DNA of 64,000 nucleotides. It comes from a virus. The notes under the pieces are model-generated. The model saw only the letters and a program-made list of their open reading frames with translations, ran no database searches and was not told the origin of the DNA. Position 1 is the stretch's first letter. The number at the start of each line of letters is the position of its first letter. Shown here in pieces: positions 36,701 to 43,213 of the stretch. The DNA lies in the IMG/VR virus record IMGVR_UViG_3300047462_000185, positions 1-64,000 of that record; one strand, written 5' to 3'. Made by a program: the position numbers and the translations under genes.

Positions 36701-38071
36701 TCGGCCTATACCTACAGTGCGGCCGCTCGTCAGGGCATCCTGATCGCGGCCAAGCCCAACCCGGTCAACACCTACGCCGCCAACACGCCCTTCTCGGTCG
36801 GCCAGCTCATCGCCGAAACTCCGAGCGCCGGCGTCTCGACTGTCTTCATCTGCACGACGGCGGGCACAACGGGATCCACCGCGCCGACCTGGAACGGGAC
36901 CTACGGTGCGACGGTTACGGATGGCACCGTGGTGTGGACCACGGGTGTCGCCTATGCCACGACGATCGGCACCGGCATACAGATCGGGTCGGCCAGCGGG
37001 GCCACGATCAATACCGGCATGTGGTTCAACGGCCAGTTCAACAACGCCTTCCTGGACTTCTCGGGAGCGACGCTGGGTGGTTCGAATAGCGCCGCGATCC
37101 GGCTCGCGTCCGGCATGGTGATCGACTTCACCGGCAACGCGACCTCGGCCGGCCAAAACATCCGGACGCTTGGCTACTCGAATTACGCCTCGGCGCTCCA
37201 ATACGTCATCAGCGGAACGGTTTCCTGGGCAGCGAACAACGCCGGGAATTTCTTTGCGAATGGCCAGACAATCCTGGGTGGCGGCGCGGCCGCCAATCTC
37301 AGCGGTGTCACCACCGGCTTCTCAAATACAGCCCTCACAATTGGCCGCAACTCCTCGACCTATGGCGAGATCGATCTGATCACCGGGTCCGGTGGGATCG
37401 ACTTCATCGCGACGAATGGTTCTGGTGTGATCTCGTCGCCGTATCTGACGGCGTCTCCGACCGGCCTGACCGCCTACGGCAAGCTCTCAGTCAGTGGTAT
37501 CACCAACCTGGGCAACGGCTCTGGTGCCAACATCTACGGCGTGACGACCGGGTTCGGCTACACCGGCATTTCGTTCGGCTACAACGCCGCGGATCTCGGT
37601 GATACGGACATCCTGTTCAACAACGCGGGTCTCTACTTCTACCCGGTGTCGAGCAGCGGGACGATCTCGTCCCCTGCCGCGATCCTGACGGGCGCTGGTG
37701 CCCTGAGGACCTACGGCATCACCAACTTGGGCAACGGCTCGGGTGCCAACATTGGCAGCGTGACGACCGGCTTCTCCAATACCGGCATCACCTTCGCCTA
37801 CAACGCAGGACTGACCGGCGACACGGACGTCCTGTTCAACAACGCGGGTCTCTACTTCTACCCGGTGTCGAGCAGCGGGACGATCTCGAACGCGGCGGCG
37901 ACTCTGACGTCTTCGCTCCTGTCGATCGAGGGCCACCTGAACGCGCCCCTCGCCACCCCGGCCTCGTCCTCGGCCGCCGGCACGGCTGGCACGGTCCAGT
38001 GGGACGCCAACTATGTCTACGTCTGCACCGCGACTAACACCTGGAAACGGGCCGCGCTCAGCACATTCTGA
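30755..38071 (+). CDS. giant modular tail fibre protein
   Basis: This 2438-residue protein is rich in Ser, Thr, Gly and Ala. The N-terminal half is built from four long repeats, each with the block LGLGTISTQSAGAVALTGGT and a beta unit around TNTPTITSSAAPTGY or similar. The second half has three 80-residue repeats (IYAVQSGGTLSS) and two near the end (GITNLGNGSGANI). The C-terminus TNTWKRAALSTF is a typical fibre end. The protein should form a long trimeric fibre for receptor binding. ATG 30755 follows GAGGTGAGCC. Confidence 0.85.
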   Translation: MPAISDLLASSTTTATTLNSGDGFLISQGGVSKGITWATILSVLGSSIAAGITIPSGTLMGRSSAGTGSYQALTPSSNFVFGSGTLSLTGVALVANDLSEYSGTASAARTNLGLGTISTQSAGAVALTGGTATGLAITAGSIDAAPIGANTPASLRGTSLALTGSIAASTVLVGPSGASGAPTWRMLTTADVTGAENTANKGAASGYAGLDSTGKVPLGSLPATVSGALHYLGMWNASTNSPTLASNVAPAGDNASAGGFYIVGTAGTTLINGVSTWGAGDWIVWTGSAWNKVQGAAVPVSSVAGRTGAVTLSNTDITGLGAAALLGVGAGLTSSGGAIVVSFGTTSGTVTQGNDTRVVFALQSTNNLSELNATASAARTNLGLGTISTQSAGAVALTGGTMNGVVIGASSAAAITGTTLALTASVSASYVHVGPTGSAGAPTWRMLTTADVTGAENTANKGAPSGYAPLDSTGKVPLANIPSSVIGSSYYLGVWNASTNTPTITSSAAPTGYGVGAYYVCDVAGTTSINGISTWGIGDWIIWSGTVWNKIDGSANPVTSVAGRQGAVTLTYADISGLGAAAQLSVGTGLQSVSGSLAINFGTTSGTAAQGNDSRITGALQAANALSELTGAASIARGNLGLGTISTQSAGAVALTGGTAAALAISSGTINGTPIGGVTPAAVSATTLTVTGSLAASYAHIAPTGSSGAPTWRAITTADIANAENTTNKGAAGGYAPLDGSSHVPLTNLPATVSGALHYLGTWNASTNSPTLASNTAPAGDNASAGGFYIVSTAGTTLINGVSAWGVGDWIVWTGSAWAKQVGEANPVGSVAGRTGAVTLSNTDITGLGAAALLGVGTGLTSSGGSLVVSYGTTSGTAAQGNDSRITGALQASNALSELSGSVATARTNLGLGTISTQSAGAVALTGGTMNGVVIGGSSPAAMTGTTLALTASQTASYVLAAPTSTAGAPTWRMLAAADISGLGGAATLNVGTASGTVAAGNDSRITGALQTSAIPTASLLGGASNALTSISINGTLRLSSGVLSFLAAPTETSATRYETAGGAIIYESDTTKFAFFDGTAWHYMVRADGDTMTGALTVTGTTSLATLSAASGTITGAFVIEGAATLAALSATTGSFSSTLHVTGVATLATAANINGVASGYATAGLTVGTDYGGTNETDLMVGAAGLNVYSISSGGIPSSVPLLSMNNKGQLVSIAGGQSGVAGENIATLDLTAGRVNMLKQISTTQTNSPTVNVQLSNSCALTLSADGLYPQIGALDVTAYGLTGGSACLDALIATINVYGNNAISAQDVAVQATVNQYGHDSTWGLDVFTTDWSGEPPQGFAQVGVEIDMAGNGADAATSQYDSLHNYRAAIVISPGTQGWSAWTPSTAYHANGTNSVGSIIQMTNSAGVLSIYKCTTGGTSGASAPASWPTSGTVTDNTVVWTYQQAAAYQVGRGIFLNGYGSAGAYFGTGFSSDAAYSNAVIDISEATLSTSINANAAAIRIAANQAIDFSGNGTLAGQNLHTLSYSSVYSSLYYNVSGQNRFQIKDTGALLAFGTFNCASNSTISSLHSVTSGYLGGLTVGVNYAGTGETDFMVDTAGLQIYAVQSGGTLSSVLFSMDGSGDTAIAGSLSSGGIAHLATLAGGIGSLHGATTFSASGGLIVGSDYNGSGELDFLINTGGLGIYAVQSGGTLSSVLFNLDGSGNATIAGNLTCGGEAHFGTLSGGSGSLHGMTTFSTSGGLIVGSGYSGVDGETDFLVNTTGLSIYAVQSSGTLSSALFTIDGSGDVGIAGTLNVTGAASLAALSATNATFTGTMSVSGNVTLGGAILAQVSGSTTAQSSGLPSLDFLGSTINFQRKVSSGNPTYAGTRVFLDNYSSAYTVQSWGGYSSVPAFSVTATSHPGANGSTVGVAAILNSNGSAGYAAQECAITANVTKTGTNGTWALATQSVDNTGLTPTAFSLWGVEIDLLSNGPDSAASAYTYSAAARQGILIAAKPNPVNTYAANTPFSVGQLIAETPSAGVSTVFICTTAGTTGSTAPTWNGTYGATVTDGTVVWTTGVAYATTIGTGIQIGSASGATINTGMWFNGQFNNAFLDFSGATLGGSNSAAIRLASGMVIDFTGNATSAGQNIRTLGYSNYASALQYVISGTVSWAANNAGNFFANGQTILGGGAAANLSGVTTGFSNTALTIGRNSSTYGEIDLITGSGGIDFIATNGSGVISSPYLTASPTGLTAYGKLSVSGITNLGNGSGANIYGVTTGFGYTGISFGYNAADLGDTDILFNNAGLYFYPVSSSGTISSPAAILTGAGALRTYGITNLGNGSGANIGSVTTGFSNTGITFAYNAGLTGDTDVLFNNAGLYFYPVSSSGTISNAAATLTSSLLSIEGHLNAPLATPASSSAAGTAGTVQWDANYVYVCTATNTWKRAALSTF
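31080..33540 (+). repeat. four long coding repeats in the tail fibre gene
   Basis: Nearly identical DNA occurs near 31084, 31893, 32669 and 33478 (spacing about 810, 775 and 810 bases). The best-conserved part encodes LGLGTISTQSAGAVALTGG. High DNA identity, not only protein identity, suggests recent duplication or gene conversion. Confidence 0.8.
35500..36065 (+). repeat. three 240-base coding repeats in the tail fibre gene
   Basis: Units start near 35512, 35752 and 35992. Each encodes a GLIVGSxY-type strand, a TDF or LDF block and IYAVQSGGTLSS. They form a second, shorter repeat class within the same fibre. Confidence 0.75.
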
Positions 38072-38104
38072 TCTTGTCGGTCCTGGATCACCCTGCTAAG
38101 GAAA

Positions 38105-38118
38105 CACATAGTTGTGTG
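38105..38118. promoter_or_regulatory. 14-bp palindrome copy 6 (CACATAGTTGTGTG)
   Basis: Flanked by AAA and TTTT. It lies in the 66-base gap between the tail fibre gene and the lysis-region operon, 20 bases before the ATG at 38138. Confidence 0.6.
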
Positions 38119-38137
38119 TTTTAAGGCAGGGTGACAA

Positions 38138-38644
38138 ATGAAAATCGCCGAGATCGATCGTATCCTGAGCGGAATCGCGGCCATCCAGGGCGGCGGTGAG
38201 TCGGTCAACGTCAAGCTGGCCTATGCGCTGGCCAAGAACCGGCGCGCCCTCGCCCAGGCACGCGAGGAGTATGTCGAGACGGTGAAGGGGCCGTTCGATG
38301 AGGTGCTCCAGGCGTTCGACAAGGACAAGTTCGACCTGGTCCGCCAGCATGCGGTCAAGGACCAGTTCGGCAATCCGGTCAGCGAAGCCGGGCTGTTCAA
38401 GTTTCAGCCCGGGTTCGACATCGAGGCGGCGCTGACCCAGATCAAGGCAAAGCACCCCGCGTTCGACGATGCCATCGCCGAGCGTGACGCGCGCCTGAAG
38501 GATGCGGCGCAGATCGAGTTCGACGTCGCGCTCCACAAGATCGGGTGGGACGATCTGCCGACCCAGATCAATCCGGCCATTCTCGACGCGATCGTGCCGC
38601 TGATCTCGGATGACGGGGCGCCGGCGTCCGCTGCTGCGGCCTGA
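38138..38644 (+). CDS. hypothetical protein, resembles DUF1617-type phage proteins
   Basis: This 168-residue protein opens MKIAEIDRILSGIAAIQGG and continues VKLAYALAKNRRALAQAREE. This pattern of two helices with a basic segment is seen in DUF1617-like proteins of phage late regions. The resemblance is weak. The stop overlaps the spanin start (TGATG). The role is unknown. Confidence 0.6.
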   Translation: MKIAEIDRILSGIAAIQGGGESVNVKLAYALAKNRRALAQAREEYVETVKGPFDEVLQAFDKDKFDLVRQHAVKDQFGNPVSEAGLFKFQPGFDIEAALTQIKAKHPAFDDAIAERDARLKDAAQIEFDVALHKIGWDDLPTQINPAILDAIVPLISDDGAPASAAAA

Positions 38645-39027
38645 TGCCATTCGCTCTCCTTTCGCTGGTCTGGAACCATACCAGCGCGAAGGTAATCGAC
38701 TGCCTATTGGCGATCGCTGGCGTCGCGCTGCTCGGTTGGTATTTCCTCTCGATGCACGACGCGGCGCGCGACGCGGCACGGGAATTGACCGAGCAGAAGG
38801 TCATTGCCGCGGCGGCCGAGGCGCAGCACGCCAAGATTGAAGCAGGTCTGACGCAGCTCAACACAGCGACGCAAGCCGCCCTGGTGCAGGTCGCGAGCAT
38901 AAAGGCAGCGGCCCATGCGCTTCCTCCGACCACTGGCTGTATCACGAGTCCTGCTGTTGGCCTGCTTCGTCAGCGCCTGTCAGGCGCCCCCGGAATCAAT
39001 TCTGGCGCCCCGGCCACCCATCCCTGA
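38644..39027 (+). CDS. inner-membrane spanin (Rz-like)
   Basis: This 127-residue protein has an N-terminal anchor (VIDCLLAIAGVALLGWYFLS) and a coiled-coil periplasmic part (AARELTEQKVIAAAAEAQHA). This is i-spanin topology. A lipoprotein gene starts inside it in another frame. Together they would bridge the inner and outer membranes and fuse them at lysis. The position just before the endolysin supports the call. Confidence 0.78.
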   Translation: MPFALLSLVWNHTSAKVIDCLLAIAGVALLGWYFLSMHDAARDAARELTEQKVIAAAAEAQHAKIEAGLTQLNTATQAALVQVASIKAAAHALPPTTGCITSPAVGLLRQRLSGAPGINSGAPATHP

Positions 39028-39187
39028 CACGCTGCTGACCTGCCCGCCGGCCGTCATGATTCCGGAGACGCTGAACAGCGACGCCGATTTCGTGGACTGG
39101 ATCATGGATGACCGCGCCGCCGGCGATGAGTGCCGCACCAAGCTTGGCATCGTGAAGGGCATCGAAGAGGAAGGACCGACACCATGA
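38915..39187 (+). CDS. outer-membrane spanin (Rz1-like) lipoprotein
   Basis: This 90-residue protein is encoded mostly inside the Rz-like gene in a different frame. It has a signal sequence and a lipobox-like FVSAC, so Cys22 should be lipidated. A Pro-rich segment follows (APRPPIPDTLLTCPP), which is usual for Rz1 proteins. The gene extends 160 bases past the i-spanin stop and overlaps the endolysin start (ATGA). Confidence 0.75.
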   Translation: MRFLRPLAVSRVLLLACFVSACQAPPESILAPRPPIPDTLLTCPPAVMIPETLNSDADFVDWIMDDRAAGDECRTKLGIVKGIEEEGPTP

Positions 39188-39843
39188 GCGATCTGGTAGA
39201 CTGGTTCCAGAAGGAGTTCGCCGCGCTGCCATCCGCGCCCGTGGTGCTTGCACCCCCTGTTCCGGTCACGGCGCCTCCCATCGCTGTCGCGCCCACGGCG
39301 CCCCTCACCACCTTTCCCGACAACTTCCCGGTCTGCGTGGCATGGATCCTGACCCGTGAAGGCGGCTTCGTCGATAATCCCAACGATGCGGGTAAAGCGA
39401 CGAACATGGGGATCACCGCGGCCGTGCTGGCCGCGTGGCGCGGCGCCCCCGTCACGACCGACGATGTGCGCGGCCTGACCGTGGCCGAGGCGACGCAGAT
39501 CTACCGGGCCAATTACTGGAACAAGATGCAGTGCGCCGCGCTGCCGGCCGGGGTGGACCTGTCGATCCTCGATCCGGGCGTGATGTCGGGCCCATCGCGC
39601 GGCATCAAGTTCCTCCAGGGCGCGCTCGGCGTGAAGCAGGACGGCGCGATCGGCAAAGTCACGCTGGGCGCCGTCGCCGCGTTCAGCGACGTGCGCGGCC
39701 TGATCCAGGCCATAGCGAACGAGCGGGACGCGTTCTACGCCGAGCTGGCCGCCACGATCCCGTCCGACGTGGTGTTCCTGACCGGCTGGCGAAACCGGGC
39801 CCAGCTGACCATGCAGCGCGCCCTGGACATGGTTCCGGCCTGA
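39184..39843 (+). CDS. endolysin, GH108 N-acetylmuramidase
   Basis: This 219-residue protein has a Pro-rich N-terminal linker of about 50 residues. The GH108 core is ILTREGGFVDNPNDAGKATN, with Glu59 as the catalytic acid. VAEATQIYRANYW and a C-terminal peptidoglycan-binding part (IKFLQGALGVKQDGAIGKVT) follow. It cuts the glycan backbone. There is no clear signal peptide or TM helix, so release through a holin is expected. Confidence 0.88.
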   Translation: MSDLVDWFQKEFAALPSAPVVLAPPVPVTAPPIAVAPTAPLTTFPDNFPVCVAWILTREGGFVDNPNDAGKATNMGITAAVLAAWRGAPVTTDDVRGLTVAEATQIYRANYWNKMQCAALPAGVDLSILDPGVMSGPSRGIKFLQGALGVKQDGAIGKVTLGAVAAFSDVRGLIQAIANERDAFYAELAATIPSDVVFLTGWRNRAQLTMQRALDMVPA

Positions 39844-39875
39844 AAACAGGAGATCGCTACCCCAAAACGTAGCAA

Positions 39876-39905
39876 AGCCCCCAGGACCGTCCTGGGGGCT
39901 TTTTG
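39876..39905 (+). terminator. rho-independent terminator after the endolysin
   Basis: An 11-base stem (AGCCCCCAGGA with TCCTGGGGGCT), a three-base loop and a run of T. It is the strongest terminator shape in the late region. Confidence 0.85.
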
Positions 39906-39929
39906 CATGATCCATAGAAAGGGATCGAC

Positions 39930-40277
39930 ATGCCCCAGGACAACGACTCCAACATGGCGGATATCCGCGAAGAGCTTGGTCGTCTCGGGGCACGGATGGA
40001 TGCCGTGGTCGACGCGGTGAGCCGCCTCACAGCCCGAGACTCCGAGCATGAGCGTGGCCTCCAGATGCTGGGCGAGCGTGTCGCGCAATCTCTCAGTGAA
40101 ATCACGCTGCGCTTCACATCCTCGCTGACCGAGCAGCGCGAGGCGTTCCGGATCCAGATGGAAACTCTGAAGGCCAGCGCGTTGAAGCGGGAGGATTTCG
40201 CCTGGGTCAAGGGGGCGGGAATCGTGATCATCAGCGCGCTGGCGACGGCATTGGCCGAGACCTGGATCCATCACTGA
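39930..40277 (+). CDS. coiled-coil protein with C-terminal TM helix, holin-like
   Basis: This 115-residue protein has a long N-terminal coiled coil (REELGRLGARMDAVVDAVSR) and one hydrophobic C-terminal helix (GAGIVIISALATALAETWI). This topology is like the XhlA class of holin-associated proteins. It lies next to the endolysin and overlaps the next membrane gene, so a lysis role is reasonable but unproven. Confidence 0.6.
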   Translation: MPQDNDSNMADIREELGRLGARMDAVVDAVSRLTARDSEHERGLQMLGERVAQSLSEITLRFTSSLTEQREAFRIQMETLKASALKREDFAWVKGAGIVIISALATALAETWIHH

Positions 40278-40447
40278 TGTTTCGCGGTTGGCACGCCCTG
40301 CTATGGCAGGTTGGGGTCGGTATAGCGGTCGGCCTGGCCGTGGCGCTGGCCTACCCTTGGCTGAGCCGTTTCTTCCCGGCTCCAGCGCCGATTGAGCTCC
40401 ACATCCGGATCGAGTTGCCCGCCGCGCCCATGCCTCCGATCGATTGA
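40277..40447 (+). CDS. small membrane protein, holin candidate
   Basis: This 56-residue protein has an ATG overlapping the preceding stop (TGATG). It has one hydrophobic segment (VGVGIAVGLAVALAYPWL) and a Pro-rich tail (PAPAPIEL). As the last gene of the lysis cassette it could be the holin or its antagonist. Confidence 0.5.
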   Translation: MFRGWHALLWQVGVGIAVGLAVALAYPWLSRFFPAPAPIELHIRIELPAAPMPPID

Positions 40448-40488
40448 AGGTCGATCGTTAGACGCTGCGCATAGAGCCGAAAACGACG

Positions 40489-40520
40489 AAGCCCCCCAGG
40501 TCAGACCTGGGGGGCTTTTT
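40489..40520 (+). terminator. terminator at the convergence of the two arms
   Basis: A 12-base arm AGCCCCCCAGGT pairs with ACCTGGGGGGCT and is followed by five T on the + strand. The right arm doubles as the last codons of the leftward gene that ends at 40501. Rightward termination is well supported; leftward termination is weaker (TTCGTCGTTTT). Confidence 0.8.
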
Positions 40521-40956
40521 CTGCGTCTGGGGCGGTTCCGAGGCCCTTCTCGATCTCATGGATAATGGAACTGCGGAACGCCCTCATGTCCGCCTCGCCG
40601 GTGGCCGGCACGCTGGACGGCTGCACCATAGAAGCGGTGAATGTGGCGAACCTGATGGCTTGGTCCCAGCCGGCCCGGAAGCTCGCTTCGCAGGCAACCG
40701 GTCCATCGCCGCCGGTCAGGACGACAGGCTTGGGCCGCGCAGGCGGCTGCATGGCAAGGTGCAGCTCAATGGTCTTGAGCGTCTGACGATGCAGCCAGGT
40801 CGGCCCATGCGAGTTGCGCAGCCCTTGCAGAACTGCGTTTGTGCCGCCCCATTCCCATCGGTCGCGGAGTTGGGATTTCCAGGTGCGGCCCCAGTCCTTG
40901 GCGAAGCGCCACAAGGCGAGGGCTTGTTCGTCGGTGAGCGGTGGAAAATCAGCCAT
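40501..40956 (-). CDS. hypothetical protein, end of the leftward arm
   Basis: This 151-residue protein starts at ATG 40956, inside the end of the upstream small gene. The sequence has Trp-rich helices (ALWRFAKDWGRTWKSQLRDR, WEWGGTN). No family is recognised. Its last codons lie in the terminator hairpin. It is the most distal leftward gene. Confidence 0.65.
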   Translation of the reverse strand: MADFPPLTDEQALALWRFAKDWGRTWKSQLRDRWEWGGTNAVLQGLRNSHGPTWLHRQTLKTIELHLAMQPPARPKPVVLTGGDGPVACEASFRAGWDQAIRFATFTASMVQPSSVPATGEADMRAFRSSIIHEIEKGLGTAPDAEKAPQV

Positions 40957-41110
40957 CTTCGTCGTCCTCAGTGACGATGACACGGTCACCGGGATGGATG
41001 GCGCCGGTGTCGCGAAGCATCTGGACCATGAGGACGCAGGCTTCGGTCGGATCGCGTGCGACGCGACGATCCAATTCGCCTCCAGAATTCTGGAAGCTGA
41101 TGATGATCAT
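40949..41110 (-). CDS. small protein, 53 residues
   Basis: ATG 41110 follows AAAGGAG by five to six bases. The protein has FQNSGGELDRR, a short helix and VIVTEDDEDG at the end. It overlaps the next gene by eight bases. A leader hairpin precedes the ribosome site. No family is recognised. Confidence 0.55.
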   Translation of the reverse strand: MIIISFQNSGGELDRRVARDPTEACVLMVQMLRDTGAIHPGDRVIVTEDDEDG

Positions 41111-41130
41111 ATGGTTCTCCTTTGCTGTGA

Positions 41131-41144
41131 ACCGGCACGCCGGC
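41131..41144 (-). promoter_or_regulatory. leader stem-loop before the 53-residue gene
   Basis: GCCGGCGTGCCGGT lies immediately after the stop of the upstream gene, followed by a run to AAAGGAG. Member of the dispersed leader family. Confidence 0.45.
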
Positions 41145-41395
41145 TATGTGCCGACGGCTTCGCCCTCCTTCGGGGGCTCTTCGGGGTTCGGGCGTGGATC
41201 GTGGCACCAGCGCTGTGTGTAATCACAGAAGTGGCATATCCAGCCGTTGACGGTCGGGGCGAGGTATCCATCACCGCGGGCGTGCTTTCCATCGCCTCGC
41301 CTGGGACAGGTGTAGGGATGGTAGCTCCCGTCGGCCTGGTGATCAGCGAGCAACTGGACGACTTCGGGCGCCCAGGGCGCGTCGAGCCGTGCCAT
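41144..41395 (-). CDS. zinc-finger-like small protein
   Basis: This 83-residue protein starts at ATG 41395, overlapping the upstream stop. It has Cys and His spaced as a possible metal site: YTCPRRGDGKHARG, then WICHFCDYTQRWCHD. No named family is recognised. Small zinc-ribbon proteins are common in phage early operons. Confidence 0.6.
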   Translation of the reverse strand: MARLDAPWAPEVVQLLADHQADGSYHPYTCPRRGDGKHARGDGYLAPTVNGWICHFCDYTQRWCHDPRPNPEEPPKEGEAVGT

Positions 41396-41886
41396 CACAT
41401 CCCGTCCGGGATGGGATAGCCGTTCTGGACCAGGAAGGTGCGCCAGGAGGTCTGGGCAATCACGGTGACGCTGCCGTCGCGGCCGATCTCGCTGATCCTG
41501 CTATGCGGACGGTCCATCGCGAGTAACCGCAGCACGGCTTCGTCGAGGGTGAGCCAAGTGATCTTGGCCGTGAGCTGTTCCAGCGTGATCTTCGGATCCA
41601 GCGTGGTGTAGCCGTCCGGGTATTCGTCACCTTCACGCTCCTCGCCGCACACGAAGGCGTTGCCGCCCAGCGGTTGCTTGTCGTGGCGATCTTCGAGCAC
41701 GAACCAATGCTTGTTGAGCGGCGGCAGCAGGCCATCCTCGTCGACCATGAGAGTGTCGCCGTTGGGCCAGCGGAACGCCGCTTCCATTGAGCTGATCCCG
41801 ACCGCGTGTTTGGCGTCGGGATAGATAGATTCGACCTCGACCTCGGTGATGAGCCGAAGCTCTGAGTCGATTTTGAAGATTTTCAC
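41395..41886 (-). CDS. hypothetical protein, DUF3846-like pattern
   Basis: This 163-residue protein starts at GTG 41886 after AAAGG. It begins MKIFKIDSELRLITEVEVES and has NKHWFVLEDRHDKQPLGGNA. A short beta start followed by a conserved 'GNAFV' region is a pattern of DUF3846-type proteins; the resemblance is tentative. The function is unknown. Confidence 0.6.
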   Translation of the reverse strand: MKIFKIDSELRLITEVEVESIYPDAKHAVGISSMEAAFRWPNGDTLMVDEDGLLPPLNKHWFVLEDRHDKQPLGGNAFVCGEEREGDEYPDGYTTLDPKITLEQLTAKITWLTLDEAVLRLLAMDRPHSRISEIGRDGSVTVIAQTSWRTFLVQNGYPIPDGM

Positions 41887-41899
41887 GGGTTGCCTTTCT

Positions 41900-41915
41900 G
41901 CCGGGATGCGCCGGC
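41900..41915 (-). promoter_or_regulatory. leader stem-loop before the 163-residue gene
   Basis: GCCGGCGCATCCCGGC, followed by AGAAAGG and the GTG start 14 bases downstream of the stem. The flanking GATCA before the stem is shared with the leader at 42404. Confidence 0.5.
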
Positions 41916-41951
41916 TGATCGCGCCACGCTATGCGCGGCAAGGCGCCTCCG

Positions 41952-42389
41952 TCAGGAGGCTGTATTCCGTGGGTTGACGAGGAATGGGTATTTGACCTCG
42001 CGGCCGAGCACTTGAGAGGCCCAGGCGAGCGGTTCCTTCCAGTCGCGCTCATCACCATCCGATGTGACTTTGATCGCGTCAGAGCAATGCTCCTTCGCTA
42101 TCGCCAGCACCGCGCAAACAACCGTGTCGTATGGCTTTGACGCCGTCTTGCAGAACGAGAAGCTGTCCGACGGGACACGCTCCAGGATGAAAGTCTCGTG
42201 GCCGTCCGGATCGGGGGTTCCGTTAAACCGGATCACGTAGCTGCCGACGTATGGCGGTTCCGGATCATCTTCCTCGTATGCCAGCTTGCAGGGGGCTGCG
42301 CTAATCAGTTTGAACGCATCGTCAGCGATTTTCTGCCAGCGGTCCGATGGGATGCTCTTGTTCTGACGCCAATAATGGGTGTAACCCAT
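41952..42389 (-). CDS. conserved phage protein, MGYTHYW family
   Basis: This 145-residue protein starts MGYTHYWRQNK, an N-terminus seen in many phage and bacterial proteins of unknown function. FILERVPSDSFSFCKTASKP and PYDTVVCAVLAIAKEHC also fit that family. AAAGGAAACC precedes the ATG. The role is unknown. Confidence 0.7.
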   Translation of the reverse strand: MGYTHYWRQNKSIPSDRWQKIADDAFKLISAAPCKLAYEEDDPEPPYVGSYVIRFNGTPDPDGHETFILERVPSDSFSFCKTASKPYDTVVCAVLAIAKEHCSDAIKVTSDGDERDWKEPLAWASQVLGREVKYPFLVNPRNTAS

Positions 42390-42403
42390 GTGGTTTCCTT
42401 TCT

Positions 42404-42419
42404 GCCGGTGAGCGCCGGC
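42404..42419 (-). promoter_or_regulatory. leader stem-loop before the MGYTHYW gene
   Basis: GCCGGCGCTCACCGGC directly before AGAAAGGAAACC and the ATG. Nearly the same as the leader at 41900. A second hairpin (CCCGCACC with GGTGCGGG) lies just upstream at 42427-42443. Confidence 0.55.
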
Positions 42420-42462
42420 TGATCGCCCCGCACCTGGTGCGGGAAGGCCCCGCGCTAGGCGG

Positions 42463-42729
42463 CTAGGAGGACGGCTCAACGATGGTTTCGAGAACGTCGA
42501 TGGTCTCAAACCGGATCACCTTGAGGCCCAGCCCGGCGTGCTCAGCAAGCACGATTGCAGCGCCGCGCATCTGTTCGAGAATGCCGCGATTGCCATGAAT
42601 CATCGGAAAGGTATCGAGCCCCAACGTGATAGAGGGGATTCCCTCTTTTCCCTTTCCGTCGAAAACGACGAAGGCGAAATACTCGGTGATCGGATCACGC
42701 AGAGGCATGTTTTTCAGAACGTCAGGCAT
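42463..42729 (-). CDS. hypothetical protein, 88 residues
   Basis: The protein begins MPDVLKNMPLRDPITEYFAF and includes IHGNRGILEQMRGAAIVLAE. No family is recognised. It is preceded by a leader hairpin and GAGGAGA, so translation should be efficient. Confidence 0.6.
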   Translation of the reverse strand: MPDVLKNMPLRDPITEYFAFVVFDGKGKEGIPSITLGLDTFPMIHGNRGILEQMRGAAIVLAEHAGLGLKVIRFETIDVLETIVEPSS

Positions 42730-42745
42730 TGGGTATCTCCTCGGT

Positions 42746-42761
42746 CCGGCACTATTGCCGG
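42746..42761 (-). promoter_or_regulatory. leader stem-loop before the 88-residue gene
   Basis: CCGGCAATAGTGCCGG with a GCAAT segment, followed by ACCGAGGAGATACCCAATG. Almost identical to the leader at 43560. Confidence 0.6.
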
Positions 42762-42767
42762 GGAAGC

Positions 42768-43169
42768 CTATTCTGGCTTTTCGGATGAGCCCTGGACCGG
42801 CGCCGGCGGCGGCTCAGGCCCCGCGCCTTCCTTGTCGTCGGGCGGAGCGGCGGGCGGCTGGTTGATCTTCTGGATCAGGTCATGGGCCAGTTCGGCCGCA
42901 ATCTTGTAGTGCAACTCGCGATCGAGGGCCGGCATGTTGGTGCGCCGCATCGTCTCCTCGATGATCAGGAAAGCGGCAAAAAGCATGTCCTGCATGGGCC
43001 GCTCGTTCAGCAGCGCGACGAGGATATTGTATGTCGCCATCGTGGCGGGAAACCGCATCTGAAGCAGGGCGCGTAGCTGAACGTCGAGGAATTTGGTGCG
43101 CTCGTGCGCCACCACCTCATCGGGCGAAGGGACAATGTTGAACAGCCTCATCGCGTCTTTCTCGTCCAT
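42768..43169 (-). CDS. hypothetical protein, 133 residues
   Basis: ATG 43169 follows GAGGAAG. An alternative TTG at 43217 would overlap the upstream stop and add 16 residues. The protein contains VPSPDEVVAHERTKFLDVQL and a helical block (MLFAAFLIIEETMRR). The helix resembles one in the next upstream gene product (KIIILFVLHAELEAVYR). The two may be diverged duplicates. The C-terminus is Pro-rich. Function unknown. Confidence 0.6.
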   Translation of the reverse strand: MDEKDAMRLFNIVPSPDEVVAHERTKFLDVQLRALLQMRFPATMATYNILVALLNERPMQDMLFAAFLIIEETMRRTNMPALDRELHYKIAAELAHDLIQKINQPPAAPPDDKEGAGPEPPPAPVQGSSEKPE

Positions 43170-43213
43170 GACTTCCTCGGCCTGGTTGAACAGGTAGGCC
43201 GCGGCGCGGCCTT

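Noticed and set aside
42427-42443. CCCGCACC/GGTGCGGG hairpin as a terminator
   Set aside because: No T-run on either side; it may belong to the leader element next to it.
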